A stretch of DNA of 64,000 bases from the NCBI RefSeq assembly GCF_001425265.1, contig NZ_LMEC01000001.1:826036-890035 (forward strand), written 5' to 3'. The notes beneath the pieces were generated by a model. The model saw only the letters and a list, made by a program, of their open reading frames with translations, searched no databases and was not told where the DNA came from. Within the stretch, counting starts at the first letter, position 1. Every line of letters begins with the position of its first letter. This DNA is from Massilia sp. Root418. GTDB taxonomy: Bacteria > Pseudomonadota > Gammaproteobacteria > Burkholderiales > Burkholderiaceae_D. The position numbers and the translations under genes were made by a program. Positions 54,430 through 64,000 of the stretch are shown piece after piece.

Positions 54430-55647
54430 ATGAACAAGGACATTTCCAAGGGCATGGTCTGGCTGCTGGCCATTGCCTGCGGCCTGATCGTGGCCAATCT
54501 GTACTACGCGCAAACGCTGGTGGGGCCGATCAGCGCCGCCACCGGGCTGTCGCCGCAGGCCGCCGGCCTGATCGTCACGCTCACCCAGGCGGGTTATACG
54601 GTGGGGCTGCTGTTCGTGGTGCCGCTGGGCGACCTGCTGGAGAACCGCAAGCTGGTGGTCGGCGCCCTGCTGTTCACCGCCGTCGCGCTGGCGGCCGCCG
54701 CCACCAGCACCAGCGCCTGGACTTTCCTGGCCGCGGCGCTGGCCATCGGCCTGGGCTCCGTCGCCGCGCAAGTGCTGGTACCCTTCGCGGCGCACCTGTC
54801 GCATGAAGCCACGCGCGGCCAGACGGTGGGCAAGGTGGTCAGCGGCCTGCTGATGGGCATCATGCTGGCGCGTCCGGTGGCCAGCCTGGTGGCGGACGCG
54901 TCCAGCTGGCACGTGGTGTTCGGCGGCGCCGCGGTCGCCATCGTGGCACTCGCGGCCGTGCTGCGCCGCAAGCTGCCGGAGCGTGTGCCCGCATCGCCTG
55001 TGCCTTACACCAAGCTGATGGCGTCCTTGTGGCATCTGTTCCTGAGCCAGCCGGTGCTGCGCCGCCGCGCCGCCTACCACGCCGGCCTGTTCGGTGCCTT
55101 CAGCCTGTTCTGGACCGTCACGCCCATGATGCTGGCCTCGCCTGCCTTCCACCTGTCGCAGACCGGCGTGGCGGTGTTTGCCCTGGTCGGCATGGCGGGC
55201 GCCGTCGCCTCCCCCATTGCCGGCAAGCTGGCGGATGCCGGCCACACGCTGATGGCCACCGCCGCCGCACTGGCGCTGGGCGTGGTGAGCTTCCTGCTGC
55301 CGCTGCTCGCGCCGGACTCGCCCGCCATGCGCAATGCGGCGCTGGCCATCCTGACCGTGGCGTCCATCGTGCTGGACATGGGCGTGGCGGCCAACCTGGT
55401 GCTGGGCCAGCGCGCCATCTTCAGCCTGGGCGCCGAAGTGCGCAGCCGCCTGAACGGCCTGTACTTCGCCCTGTTCTTCGCCGGCGGCGCGCTGGGTTCG
55501 GCGGTGGGCGGCTGGATCTACGCCAGTTACGGCTGGCATGCGGCCCTGCTGGCCGGCGCGGCCTTCCCTGCCCTTGCGCTGCTGTACTGGATGTCCGAGT
55601 ACCTGGCCAGCCACGGCAGTGCCAGCAGCATTGATTACACGATGTAA
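54430..55647 (+). CDS. MFS transporter (drug/metabolite efflux type)
   Basis: 405 residues, about 12 membrane helices. The N-terminus GLIVANLYYAQTLVGPIS and LTQAGYTVGLLFVVPLGDL are typical of YnfM-like exporters. It is next to a LysR regulator on the other strand. A diverged copy of its last 90 codons lies at 57551-57817. Confidence 0.92.
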   Translation: MNKDISKGMVWLLAIACGLIVANLYYAQTLVGPISAATGLSPQAAGLIVTLTQAGYTVGLLFVVPLGDLLENRKLVVGALLFTAVALAAAATSTSAWTFLAAALAIGLGSVAAQVLVPFAAHLSHEATRGQTVGKVVSGLLMGIMLARPVASLVADASSWHVVFGGAAVAIVALAAVLRRKLPERVPASPVPYTKLMASLWHLFLSQPVLRRRAAYHAGLFGAFSLFWTVTPMMLASPAFHLSQTGVAVFALVGMAGAVASPIAGKLADAGHTLMATAAALALGVVSFLLPLLAPDSPAMRNAALAILTVASIVLDMGVAANLVLGQRAIFSLGAEVRSRLNGLYFALFFAGGALGSAVGGWIYASYGWHAALLAGAAFPALALLYWMSEYLASHGSASSIDYTM

Positions 55648-55729
55648 CAACAGTAGGGCCTGACGCTGTCTTTATCGGCAAGGTTGTTGGAAGTAAAGTC
55701 CTTCACACCAACAACCTCAGGAGTTCATC

Positions 55730-56458
55730 ATGGCCCAGCAGCAAAAAACCATCATCGTCACCGGCGCCTCGCAAGGCATAGGCGCAGGCATCGTTGAAGC
55801 GTTCCTGGCGCGCGGCTACAACGTGGTCGCCACCTCGCGCAGCATCAGCAAGTCCGGCACCTTCCAGCCGTCCGGGCAGTTGGCGCTGGTCGATGGCGAC
55901 ATCGGCGACGCGGCCACCGCAGCCAGGGTGACCGCCGCCGCCGTGGAGCGTTTCGGCGGCATAGACGGCCTGGTCAACAATGCCGGCATCTTCATCGCCA
56001 AGCCCTTCCTGGACTACACGGCGGAGGACTTCGCCGCGCTGTCGCACACCAACCTGGAAGGCTACCTCTACATCAGCCAGCTGGTGGTGAAGCAGATGCT
56101 GGCGCAGGAATGCGGCGGCAGCATCGTCGGCATTTCCAGCACCCTGGTTGGCAGCCCGAACCGCGCACTGACCGCCGCCGTGCCCATGATTACCAAGGGC
56201 GGTATTGAAGCCCTCACGCGCAGCCTGGCCTCCGAGTTCGCGCCGCAGGGCATCCGCGTGAACGCGGTGGCGCCCGGCATCGTCGACACCCCGCTGACCA
56301 ACGGCATTCCGTCCGACTTCCTGAAGTCGCTGGCGCCGAACAATTCCACCGCCAGCGTTGAGGATATCGCCAACGCTGTGGTATATCTGACGGAAGCCAA
56401 ACAAGTCAGCGGCGAAGTGCTGCGCGTTGATGGCGGCGCCCATAACGGTAAATGGTAA
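55730..56458 (+). CDS. SDR-family oxidoreductase, atypical active site
   Basis: 242 residues. It has the Rossmann motif TGASQGIGAGI, NNAG and the C-terminal LTEAKQVSGEVLRVDGGAH of classical SDRs. The usual Tyr-xxx-Lys is not intact: the region reads AAVPMITKGG, with Pro where Tyr should be, although Ser (GISSTL) and Lys remain. It may have weak or different activity. It is followed 13 bases later by a DUF1330 gene. Confidence 0.88.
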   Translation: MAQQQKTIIVTGASQGIGAGIVEAFLARGYNVVATSRSISKSGTFQPSGQLALVDGDIGDAATAARVTAAAVERFGGIDGLVNNAGIFIAKPFLDYTAEDFAALSHTNLEGYLYISQLVVKQMLAQECGGSIVGISSTLVGSPNRALTAAVPMITKGGIEALTRSLASEFAPQGIRVNAVAPGIVDTPLTNGIPSDFLKSLAPNNSTASVEDIANAVVYLTEAKQVSGEVLRVDGGAHNGKW

Positions 56459-56471
56459 TCGAGGAGGCAAT

Positions 56472-56774
56472 ATGAACAAGGGATACTGGGTAGTCGCCTA
56501 CCGGTCGATTTCGGACCAGGCGAAAGTGAAGGCCTACGCGGAACTGGCGCGGGCTCCGATTGAAGCAGCCGGCGGCCGCGCCCTGGTATTCAACACACGG
56601 CCCACGGTGGAGGAAGCAGGCGTGCAGCAACTGACGGTGGTGATCGAGTTCCCCTCCGTCGAGGCGGCGCGCCAGGCCTACGACAGCCCGGCTTACGCGG
56701 TCTCGCTGGAGGCGCTGGGCGACGGCGCGGAGCGCGACTTCCGTATCGTGGAAGGCCTGCCGCAACAAGGCTGA
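56472..56774 (+). CDS. DUF1330 family protein
   Basis: 100 residues, ferredoxin-like alpha/beta fold. It starts GYWVVAYRSISDQAKVKAYA and has VVIEFPSVEAARQAYDSPAY, the DUF1330 hallmark. AGGAGG lies six bases before the start. It forms an operon with the SDR gene. Function unknown. Confidence 0.9.
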   Translation: MNKGYWVVAYRSISDQAKVKAYAELARAPIEAAGGRALVFNTRPTVEEAGVQQLTVVIEFPSVEAARQAYDSPAYAVSLEALGDGAERDFRIVEGLPQQG

Positions 56775-56799
56775 CGCGGCGGCGGCGGCCTCGGGCCGG

Positions 56800-57478
56800 C
56801 TATTTCGCGGCCTTGCCCTGCTTGCCGTCCGGCTGCAGCTGCGCCACTTTGGGCAGCATGGCGGTCAGGTCGGCGATGCGGGTCTGGTCGGAAGGATGGG
56901 TGGACAGGAACTCCGCCGGTCCGCTGCCTTTGGACAGCTTCGCCATCTTTTCCCACACTGACACCGCCGCGCGCGGGTTGAACCCCGCGCGCGCGCCAAG
57001 TTCCATCCCCATGCGGTCGGCCTCGGATTCGTGTTCGCGCGAGTTGGGCAAAGTGAACAGGTAGTGGCTCACCTCGTCGGCGAGATCGATCTGGGCGGAC
57101 TTTCCGGGCGCCAGCGCCAAGGCGATCTGTCCCGCCTTGCCCTTGGCACGCGCTTGCGACAGGCGCTCCCGGCCGTGCTCGCGCAAGGCATGCGCGATCT
57201 CGTGGCCCATCACCATGGCGATCTTATCGTCGGTCAGCTTGAGCTGCCGGATCAGGCCACTGTACATGGTCACCAGGCCGCCCGGCGCGCAGGTGGCGTT
57301 CAGCACCGGGGCGTCGATCAGCGCCAGGCGCCAGGTCCACTTCGCGGCGTCCTCGCGGAAGGCCGGCACCTGCGCCTGCAGGCGTTTCGAAATGCGGTTC
57401 AGGCGGTCGTACTCTGGCCCGGCCACCACCCGCTCGCCCGCAGCCTTGGCTTTCTGGTTCTGCTGGTTGAAGCTGGTT
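56800..57478 (-). pseudogene. M48 metalloprotease, 5'-truncated
   Basis: The coding sequence has the zinc motif MGHEIAHALREHGRER and third ligand EHESEADRMGME, and the family end LSTHPSDQTRIADL. These are features of periplasmic M48 lipoprotein proteases (LoiP/YcaL-like). The N-terminus with signal peptide is missing: upstream of about 57478 the DNA changes to a partial nfeD copy. The frame stays open to an ATG at 57543, but that start lies in the foreign piece and gives no export signal. It is most likely a non-functional remnant. Confidence 0.7.
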
Positions 57479-57552
57479 CGCGTATGGTGTACAGGCCCGG
57501 CGCGTGCAGCGCGGATGCGCTCGGTGCCAACTCCACGTCCCACAGCGCGCCA
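57479..57552 (-). pseudogene. Partial nfeD-like fragment
   Basis: The stretch ATGGTGTACAGGCCCGGCGC and CTCCACGTCCCACAGCGCGCC matches, with changes, the part of the nfeD gene at about 59788-59850 in the same orientation. It is joined directly to the M48 remnant on one side and the MFS fragment on the other. Confidence 0.6.
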
Positions 57553-57817
57553 TGGGCGTGGCCGCTAGCCTGTGCCGGGCCAGTGCGCCATCTTCAGCCT
57601 GGGCGCCGAGGTGCGCAGCCGCCTGAAAGGCCTGCACTTCGCGCTGTTCTTCGCCGGCGGCGCGCTGGTCGCGGCTGTCGGCGGCTGGCTCTACGCCAGC
57701 TGCGGCTGGCACGCCGTCCAGCTGACCAGCACCGACTTCCCCGGCCTGACGCTGCTGCACAGGGTTGCCGAATACGCGTCTGCTCTGGGCACAGCGAAAA
57801 GCACGTTTAAAGCATGA
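57551..57817 (+). pseudogene. 3'-terminal MFS transporter fragment
   Basis: The translation AIFSLGAEVRSRLKGLHFAL and AGGALVAAVGGWLYASCGWHA closely follows the C-terminus of the transporter at 54430-55647. Homology begins at the GGGCGTGG that matches base 55380 and a one-base loss breaks the frame near 57568. It is a diverged partial copy, or the tail of a lost paralogue. Confidence 0.7.
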
Positions 57818-57938
57818 CGCTTATCAATCCATGCTGGCGACTAACCGTCTCCTTTGACTTCTCCCAAATCTCATCCCCCGGCCGAGTCCTACAGTGGACC
57901 TTGGTTCGCTTTGAACCGGCACGGAAAAGGGAATTCAA

Positions 57939-58325
57939 ATGGCCTATGAGTATAGAAAAGTCGATGACTTGGAAAAACATGAGCTAGTGGGCTCACATCA
58001 ATGTGTCGCACTCGTACAGCTATATGCTGGTGCGCCTCGAGCATTAAGCTGGAAGCAGGGAAAGGCAGTTCTGGGCAACACTCTGCTGAGAAAGGGAACG
58101 GCAATAGCCACTTTCGTCAATGGCCGATACCAAAACCTTAGCCATGGCAACCATGCCGCGCTGTACCTGCGGCAAGGAATCAACGGCATTTACGTCATGG
58201 ACCAGTGGAAAAACAAGAAGGATCAAATGATAACGTCTCGATTCATCCCATCTCTCGGAAAGGACAAAAATGGAAAATTTGTCTCCCCAAGCGATAATGC
58301 CGACGCCTTCTTTGTAATTGAATGA
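57939..58325 (+). CDS. BPSL0067-like putative amidase effector
   Basis: 128 residues. Cys in GSHQCVALVQLY and His in SHGNHAALYL give a papain/NlpC-P60-like Cys-His pair, as in the BPSL0067 family, whose members are linked to type VI secretion amidase toxins. There is no signal peptide. The region is clearly lower in GC than the flanks, suggesting recent transfer. The start of the next gene overlaps its stop by four bases, the usual toxin-immunity arrangement. No T6SS structural genes are in the window. Confidence 0.72.
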   Translation: MAYEYRKVDDLEKHELVGSHQCVALVQLYAGAPRALSWKQGKAVLGNTLLRKGTAIATFVNGRYQNLSHGNHAALYLRQGINGIYVMDQWKNKKDQMITSRFIPSLGKDKNGKFVSPSDNADAFFVIE

Positions 58326-58747
58326 GCGATATGAACACGCCGCCCATCTTCTGCCTCCTGATTGCCGCAACGGCTCACGCTGCCATCGCGGCACCGGTAC
58401 AGTTCAGCTGTCCGTCATCCGTTCCCGTTTCTACAGTGCAGGTCCCCGGCTGGACCGCAACCGTAGCATCCGAGCTTTTTCTGAACTCTGCAGCCCCGAT
58501 CAGCGGCCCGCCCGAAATGCGCGGAGACCTCGCGGAATTTGCCAGCAAGCCCGGCAAACTGGAATGGTCATATACGTATGACCTTGACAGACCCTTTCCA
58601 AACGGGAAGTGGCTAGAGTGCGGCTACGGCGCCCACAATGAAGTCACGCTCGCGAGGCCGCTCCCTGAAAAGCTGAAATCGTGCTCATTTACGTATGGCA
58701 AGGGCGCCAAGGCAGGCCAGCATGCGATCAAGATTTCCTGCATCTAA
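58322..58747 (+). CDS. STY0301-like periplasmic protein, putative immunity protein
   Basis: 141 residues. Signal peptide ending AAIAAP, mature protein with four or five Cys, and C-terminal CSFTYGKGAKAGQHAIKISC. It resembles the STY0301 family found beside amidase effectors. Periplasmic location and overlap with the Cys-His gene fit an immunity protein that blocks cell-wall cleavage in the periplasm. Confidence 0.65.
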   Translation: MSDMNTPPIFCLLIAATAHAAIAAPVQFSCPSSVPVSTVQVPGWTATVASELFLNSAAPISGPPEMRGDLAEFASKPGKLEWSYTYDLDRPFPNGKWLECGYGAHNEVTLARPLPEKLKSCSFTYGKGAKAGQHAIKISCI

Positions 58748-58792
58748 GGCGGGCAGGGGCGCCGCCCGGAGGGAGATGGGCATGCGCGGCAA

Positions 58793-59716
58793 TCAGCTCT
58801 TTTGCGTTTTCACCACCTGCATCGCAGTGGCGATCAGGCCGCTCATGTCGCCCAGGTTGGCGGGCACGATGAGCGAGTTGTTGGTCTTGGCCAGTTCGGC
58901 GAAGGCTTCAACGTATTTCTCAGCCACTTTCAGGTTCACCGCGTCCGAGCCGCCGGGCGACTGGATGGCGGCGCCGACTTCGCGCAGCGCGCCGGCGGTG
59001 GCGTCGGCAATCGCCGTGATGGCGGCTGCCTCGCCCTGGGCGCGGTTGATGGCGGCCTGCTTCTCGCCTTCGGAACGCGCGATCGACGCTTCCCGCTCGC
59101 CGGTGGCGATGTTGATCTGCTCCTGCTTGCGGCCCTCGGAGGCGGCGATCAGTGCCCGTTTGCTGCGCTCGGCGGTGATCTGCGCCTGCATGGCGTGCAG
59201 GATCTCGGTCGGCGGCGTCAGATCCTTGATCTCGTAGCGCAGCACTTTCACGCCCCAGTTGGCGGCCGACTCGTCGATGGCGTTGACGATGGCGGTGTTG
59301 ATGTGCTCGCGCTCCTCGAAAGTCTTGTCCAGCTCCATACGGCCGATCACCGAGCGCAAGGTGGTCTGCGCCAGCTGGGTAATCGCGGCGATGTAGTTGG
59401 ACGAGCCGTAGGACGCGCGCATGGCGTCGGTGATCTGGAAGTACAGGATGCCGTCCACTTGCAGCTGCGTGTTGTCCTTTGTGATGCAGACCTGCGGCGG
59501 CACGTCGAGCGGGATTTCCTTGAGCACGTGCTTGTAGGCGATGCGGTCCACGAAGGGCACCACGATGTTGAGGCCCGGCCCGAGCGTGGCGTGGTATTTG
59601 CCCAGCCGCTCCACCACCCAGGCGTGCTGCTGCGGCACCACGTTGATGGTCTTGAAGACGAATACCAGCGCCAGGATGAAGATGACGAAGCTGACGTTGC
59701 CGATGCCGATTTCCAT
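58793..59716 (-). CDS. SPFH/stomatin-like membrane protein
   Basis: About 307 residues. One N-terminal membrane helix (VSFVIFILALVFVF), then the SPFH domain (VPQQHAWVVERLGKYHATL, GPGLNIVVPFVDRIAYK) and a coiled coil rich in Ala, Glu and Arg. It belongs to the paraslipin/QmcA group. It is paired with nfeD upstream, the classical stomatin-NfeD operon, and is thought to organise membrane microdomains. ATG at 59716 has GGAG six bases ahead; 59728 is the alternative. Confidence 0.93.
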   Translation of the reverse strand: MEIGIGNVSFVIFILALVFVFKTINVVPQQHAWVVERLGKYHATLGPGLNIVVPFVDRIAYKHVLKEIPLDVPPQVCITKDNTQLQVDGILYFQITDAMRASYGSSNYIAAITQLAQTTLRSVIGRMELDKTFEEREHINTAIVNAIDESAANWGVKVLRYEIKDLTPPTEILHAMQAQITAERSKRALIAASEGRKQEQINIATGEREASIARSEGEKQAAINRAQGEAAAITAIADATAGALREVGAAIQSPGGSDAVNLKVAEKYVEAFAELAKTNNSLIVPANLGDMSGLIATAMQVVKTQKS

Positions 59717-59750
59717 AAAGTTCTCCATGTTTTGTCTGTTCTTTCAGGGT

Positions 59751-60170
59751 TCAGGCGCCGACGATCAGCCGGCTGCCGCGTACTTCACGGATGGTGTACA
59801 AGCCCGGCGCCGGCGAAGCGCCCGGCGCCAGTTCCACGTCCCACAGCGCGCCGCGGTACATCACGCGCGCCATGCCGTCCTGCCAGGCCGGTACGCTGAC
59901 GGTCTGGCCGATGTCCATGTTCACGTTCGGGTCCACGGCCGCGTCCACGCCGCTGTGCCTGCCGTACTTGCTGCGGTACAGCAGCCCGGTGGCCAGCACG
60001 CCCACTACGGCCGCCGTCACCGTCTGCAGTGGTCCGGACGCGCCGGCGAACGCCACCGCTGCGCCCGCCGCCAGCCCGACCGCGATCATCAGCAGGTAGA
60101 AGGTGCCGGTGAGCAGCTCCAGTACCACCAGCACGCCTGCGGCCAACAGCCACATGCTCCAGTCAGACAT
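59751..60170 (-). CDS. NfeD-family membrane protein
   Basis: 139 residues. Two or three N-terminal membrane helices (WMLLAAGV-type start, LLTGTFYLLMIAVGLAAGAA) and a C-terminal OB-fold domain (GALWDVELAPGASPAPGLYT). It works with the stomatin encoded 34 bases downstream. GAGGAGG precedes the ATG at 60170; a longer frame includes the upstream terminator and is not credible. Confidence 0.92.
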   Translation of the reverse strand: MSDWSMWLLAAGVLVVLELLTGTFYLLMIAVGLAAGAAVAFAGASGPLQTVTAAVVGVLATGLLYRSKYGRHSGVDAAVDPNVNMDIGQTVSVPAWQDGMARVMYRGALWDVELAPGASPAPGLYTIREVRGSRLIVGA

Positions 60171-60189
60171 GATGCCTCCTCGTTGTGAA

Positions 60190-60235
60190 AAATAAAAAAC
60201 CCCCGTTGCCTGCGAAGGCGACGAGGGTTCTTGCT
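60190..60235 (-). terminator. Rho-independent terminator after ppsA
   Basis: On the minus strand ACCCTCGT-CGCC-TTCGCA-GGCA-ACGGGGGT is followed by TTTTTTATTTTT. The outer eight pairs and most inner pairs match, giving a strong hairpin with a T-run that closes ppsA ahead of nfeD. Confidence 0.88.
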
Positions 60236-60318
60236 GCAATGTGTAAGGTGTTGATGATTTTTTGCTAAACGTTTCAATAACTCCAGTCTAACTCAAATCC
60301 CCCTTACGTCAACTTGTT

Positions 60319-62748
<2,430 letters not shown>

Positions 62749-62905
62749 AGTGACACCTTTACTGATGATAGAAATCTTTGCGCAGGCTGGCCGATATTGT
62801 TTCTTGTTATTCTTAGCATCGTGCAGCACAATCTTACCGTTGCTGTGCATTCTACAGCCTGCGGCGCAAATTGACGATTCACAACATAGCTCTGAGCACT
62901 TCCCC

Positions 62906-63754
62906 ATGACACAAGAACAACGCCAGCCCCTCCCCGCCGCATCGCGCACCGTGTTTTTCGTCTCCGACGGCACGGGTATCACTGCGGAAACTTTTGGCCA
63001 TTCCGTGCTGACGCAGTTCGAGTTACGCTTCCGCCAGATCCGCTTACCGTTTATCGACACGCTGGACAAGGCTTATGACGCGGCCCGCAAGATTAATGAA
63101 GCGGCGGCCAGCGACGGCCAGCGACCGATTATCTTTTCCACGCTGGTGAAGAGCGAACTGTCGGAAGTGATCCGCAAATGCAATGGCATGCATATGGACC
63201 TGATCCAGACTTTCGTGGCACCGCTGGAGCAGGAATTGGGCGTGATGTCGACCCATACCATCGGCCGCTCGCATAATATCGTTGATAGCGAAGAATATAA
63301 GAACCGCATCGAGGCGATTAACTTCTCGCTGGCGCATGACGATGGCCAGTCGCATAAAAACCTGTCGTCGGCCGATGTGATCCTGGTGGGCGTATCGCGC
63401 TCCGGCAAAACCCCCACCAGCTTGTACCTGGCGATGCAGTACGGTATCAAGGCGGCCAATTACCCGTTGATCCCGGACGATTTCGAGCGCGGCAAACTGC
63501 CCAGTTCACTCTATCAATTCAAATCGAAGATTTTCGGGCTGACCATTACCCCGGAGCGGCTGGCCGAGATCCGCAACGAGCGCCGCGCCGGGAGCAAATA
63601 CGCATCGATTGAGAACTGCCGCTACGAAGTGAATGAGGCGGAAATGATGATGAAGCGCGAAGGCATTCGCTGGCTGTCGTCGACCACCAAGTCGATTGAG
63701 GAGATTTCGACCACCATCCTGCAAGAGATCAAACCGAACCGGCGCGAATACTAA
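62906..63754 (+). CDS. ppsR: PEP synthase regulatory protein (kinase/pyrophosphorylase)
   Basis: 282 residues. DUF299 family: turns PEP synthase off and on by ADP-dependent phosphorylation and phosphate-dependent dephosphorylation of a Thr next to the catalytic His. It begins [20 protein letters not shown] and has the P-loop [11 protein letters not shown] and the end [17 protein letters not shown]. Divergent from ppsA as in many beta- and gammaproteobacteria. Confidence 0.96.
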   Translation: MTQEQRQPLPAASRTVFFVSDGTGITAETFGHSVLTQFELRFRQIRLPFIDTLDKAYDAARKINEAAASDGQRPIIFSTLVKSELSEVIRKCNGMHMDLIQTFVAPLEQELGVMSTHTIGRSHNIVDSEEYKNRIEAINFSLAHDDGQSHKNLSSADVILVGVSRSGKTPTSLYLAMQYGIKAANYPLIPDDFERGKLPSSLYQFKSKIFGLTITPERLAEIRNERRAGSKYASIENCRYEVNEAEMMMKREGIRWLSSTTKSIEEISTTILQEIKPNRREY

Positions 63755-63773
63755 GTCCCCGGATCGCCACAGC

Positions 63774-63797
63774 CCGCAGCAATGCGGGTTTTTTTTC
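63774..63797 (+). terminator. Rho-independent terminator after ppsR
   Basis: CCCGCA-GCAA-TGCGGG followed by eight T, 20 bases after the ppsR stop. A classic intrinsic terminator. Confidence 0.92.
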
Positions 63798-63858
63798 GCC
63801 AGGCGAGCTCTAATCTAGCATGATTGCACCAATATTTGGCATAATACTGCGGCAAAAG

Positions 63859-63895
63859 GCCGGCGGGTTACGGCTTCGCCTAACCCGCCCTACGG
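63859..63895. repeat. 37-bp dispersed repeat, left copy
   Basis: GCCGGCGGGTTACGGC...CTAACCCGCCCTACGG. An inverted copy with one mismatch lies at 63963-63999 and a partial one (GCCGTAACCCGCC) near 63930. Each unit can fold on itself. Related to the repeats at 40582 and 40708. Confidence 0.7.
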
Positions 63896-63962
63896 AAAAA
63901 CGGAGGATGCGCGGGGCGGGGAAGGCACAGCCGTAACCCGCCAGTTGCGGAAGAACGGTGGA

Positions 63963-63999
63963 CCGTAGGGCGGGTTAGGCGTAGCCGTAACCCGCCGGC
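63963..63999. repeat. 37-bp dispersed repeat, right copy
   Basis: Inverted copy of 63859-63895 with a single difference. The pair and the half copy between them form a cluster after the ppsR terminator that continues to the window edge. Confidence 0.7.
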
Positions 64000-64000
64000 G

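Noticed and set aside
55730..56458. The SDR as a candidate for the missing IacE
   Set aside because: It is 28 kb from the island, coupled to DUF1330, and lacks the catalytic Tyr.
62749..63069. Extended N-terminus of ppsA
   Set aside because: The extra codons overlap the ppsR start on the other strand and have no family similarity; the ATG at 62748 has a ribosome site and the normal N-terminus.

Overview
The window looks like a chromosomal piece of a high-GC Gram-negative betaproteobacterium. The best guess is Oxalobacteraceae (Massilia/Duganella/Pseudoduganella type). This is inferred from the core genes (guaB-guaA, ratA-rnfH/smpB, ppsA/ppsR), the many TonB receptors and glycoside hydrolases, a Burkholderiales-type porin and dispersed GC-rich palindromes. 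No rRNA, tRNA, CRISPR array, insertion sequence or phage gene was seen.

Region 1 (1-6124, all minus strand) is a carbohydrate-type locus. It holds the 5' part of a TonB-dependent receptor, a lipoprotein with Ig-like repeats, a likely 59-residue small gene coupled to it, a membrane-anchored AraC-type sensor-regulator and a secreted Sde182-like (DUF1593) protein. Two palindromes lie upstream of the small gene.

Region 2 (about 6.2-28.2 kb) is a large aromatic/indole catabolic island, the most interesting part of the window. It has a branched-chain-type ABC importer (LivF, fused LivM-LivG, LivH; its LivK-like binding protein lies 16 kb away), a tandem 4-OT tautomerase and a porin. It also has two NahR-like LysR regulators, a PDR-type reductase, catB-catC-catA-catD (catechol to 3-oxoadipate), a SnoaL-like protein, an amidase, Rieske oxygenase large and small subunits, a secreted carboxylesterase, a V4R protein, an IacA-like flavin monooxygenase and an IacG-like flavin reductase. 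It ends with an intact trpC. The gene set matches indole-3-acetate (iac) degradation clusters but has no visible iacB, iacE or MarR regulator. A shared 11-bp motif (ATCAAATT-T/G-AT on one strand) precedes three of its operons, and a weaker version precedes a fourth, which suggests one regulon.

Region 3 (28.2-32.5 kb) has a GH127 beta-L-arabinofuranosidase, an overlapping DoxX-like/TetR pair and a decayed gene remnant.

Region 4 is core: guaB-guaA with terminators and a DUF4124 gene. Region 5 (36.3-46.7 kb) reads as a cellobionic-acid locus: a GntR-type LacI repressor, gluconokinase with a perfect operator palindrome, a TonB receptor, a GPH sugar symporter, a GH94 cellobionate-type phosphorylase and a GH3 beta-glucosidase. 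Phosphorolysis of cellobionate would give glucose-1-phosphate plus gluconate, which explains the gluconate regulator and kinase.

Region 6 (46.7-57 kb) mixes core and accessory genes: DUF899, a histidine kinase, rnfH-ratA/smpB, two lipoproteins (one FlgO-like), a sirtuin, DUF1993, DUF4259, LysR/MFS, an atypical SDR and DUF1330. Region 7 (56.8-58.8 kb) is a scrap zone with a 5'-truncated M48 protease joined to partial copies of nfeD and of an MFS gene. Next to it is a candidate amidase effector/immunity pair (BPSL0067-like/STY0301-like). The window closes with a stomatin/NfeD pair, ppsA, divergent ppsR and inverted GC-rich repeats.
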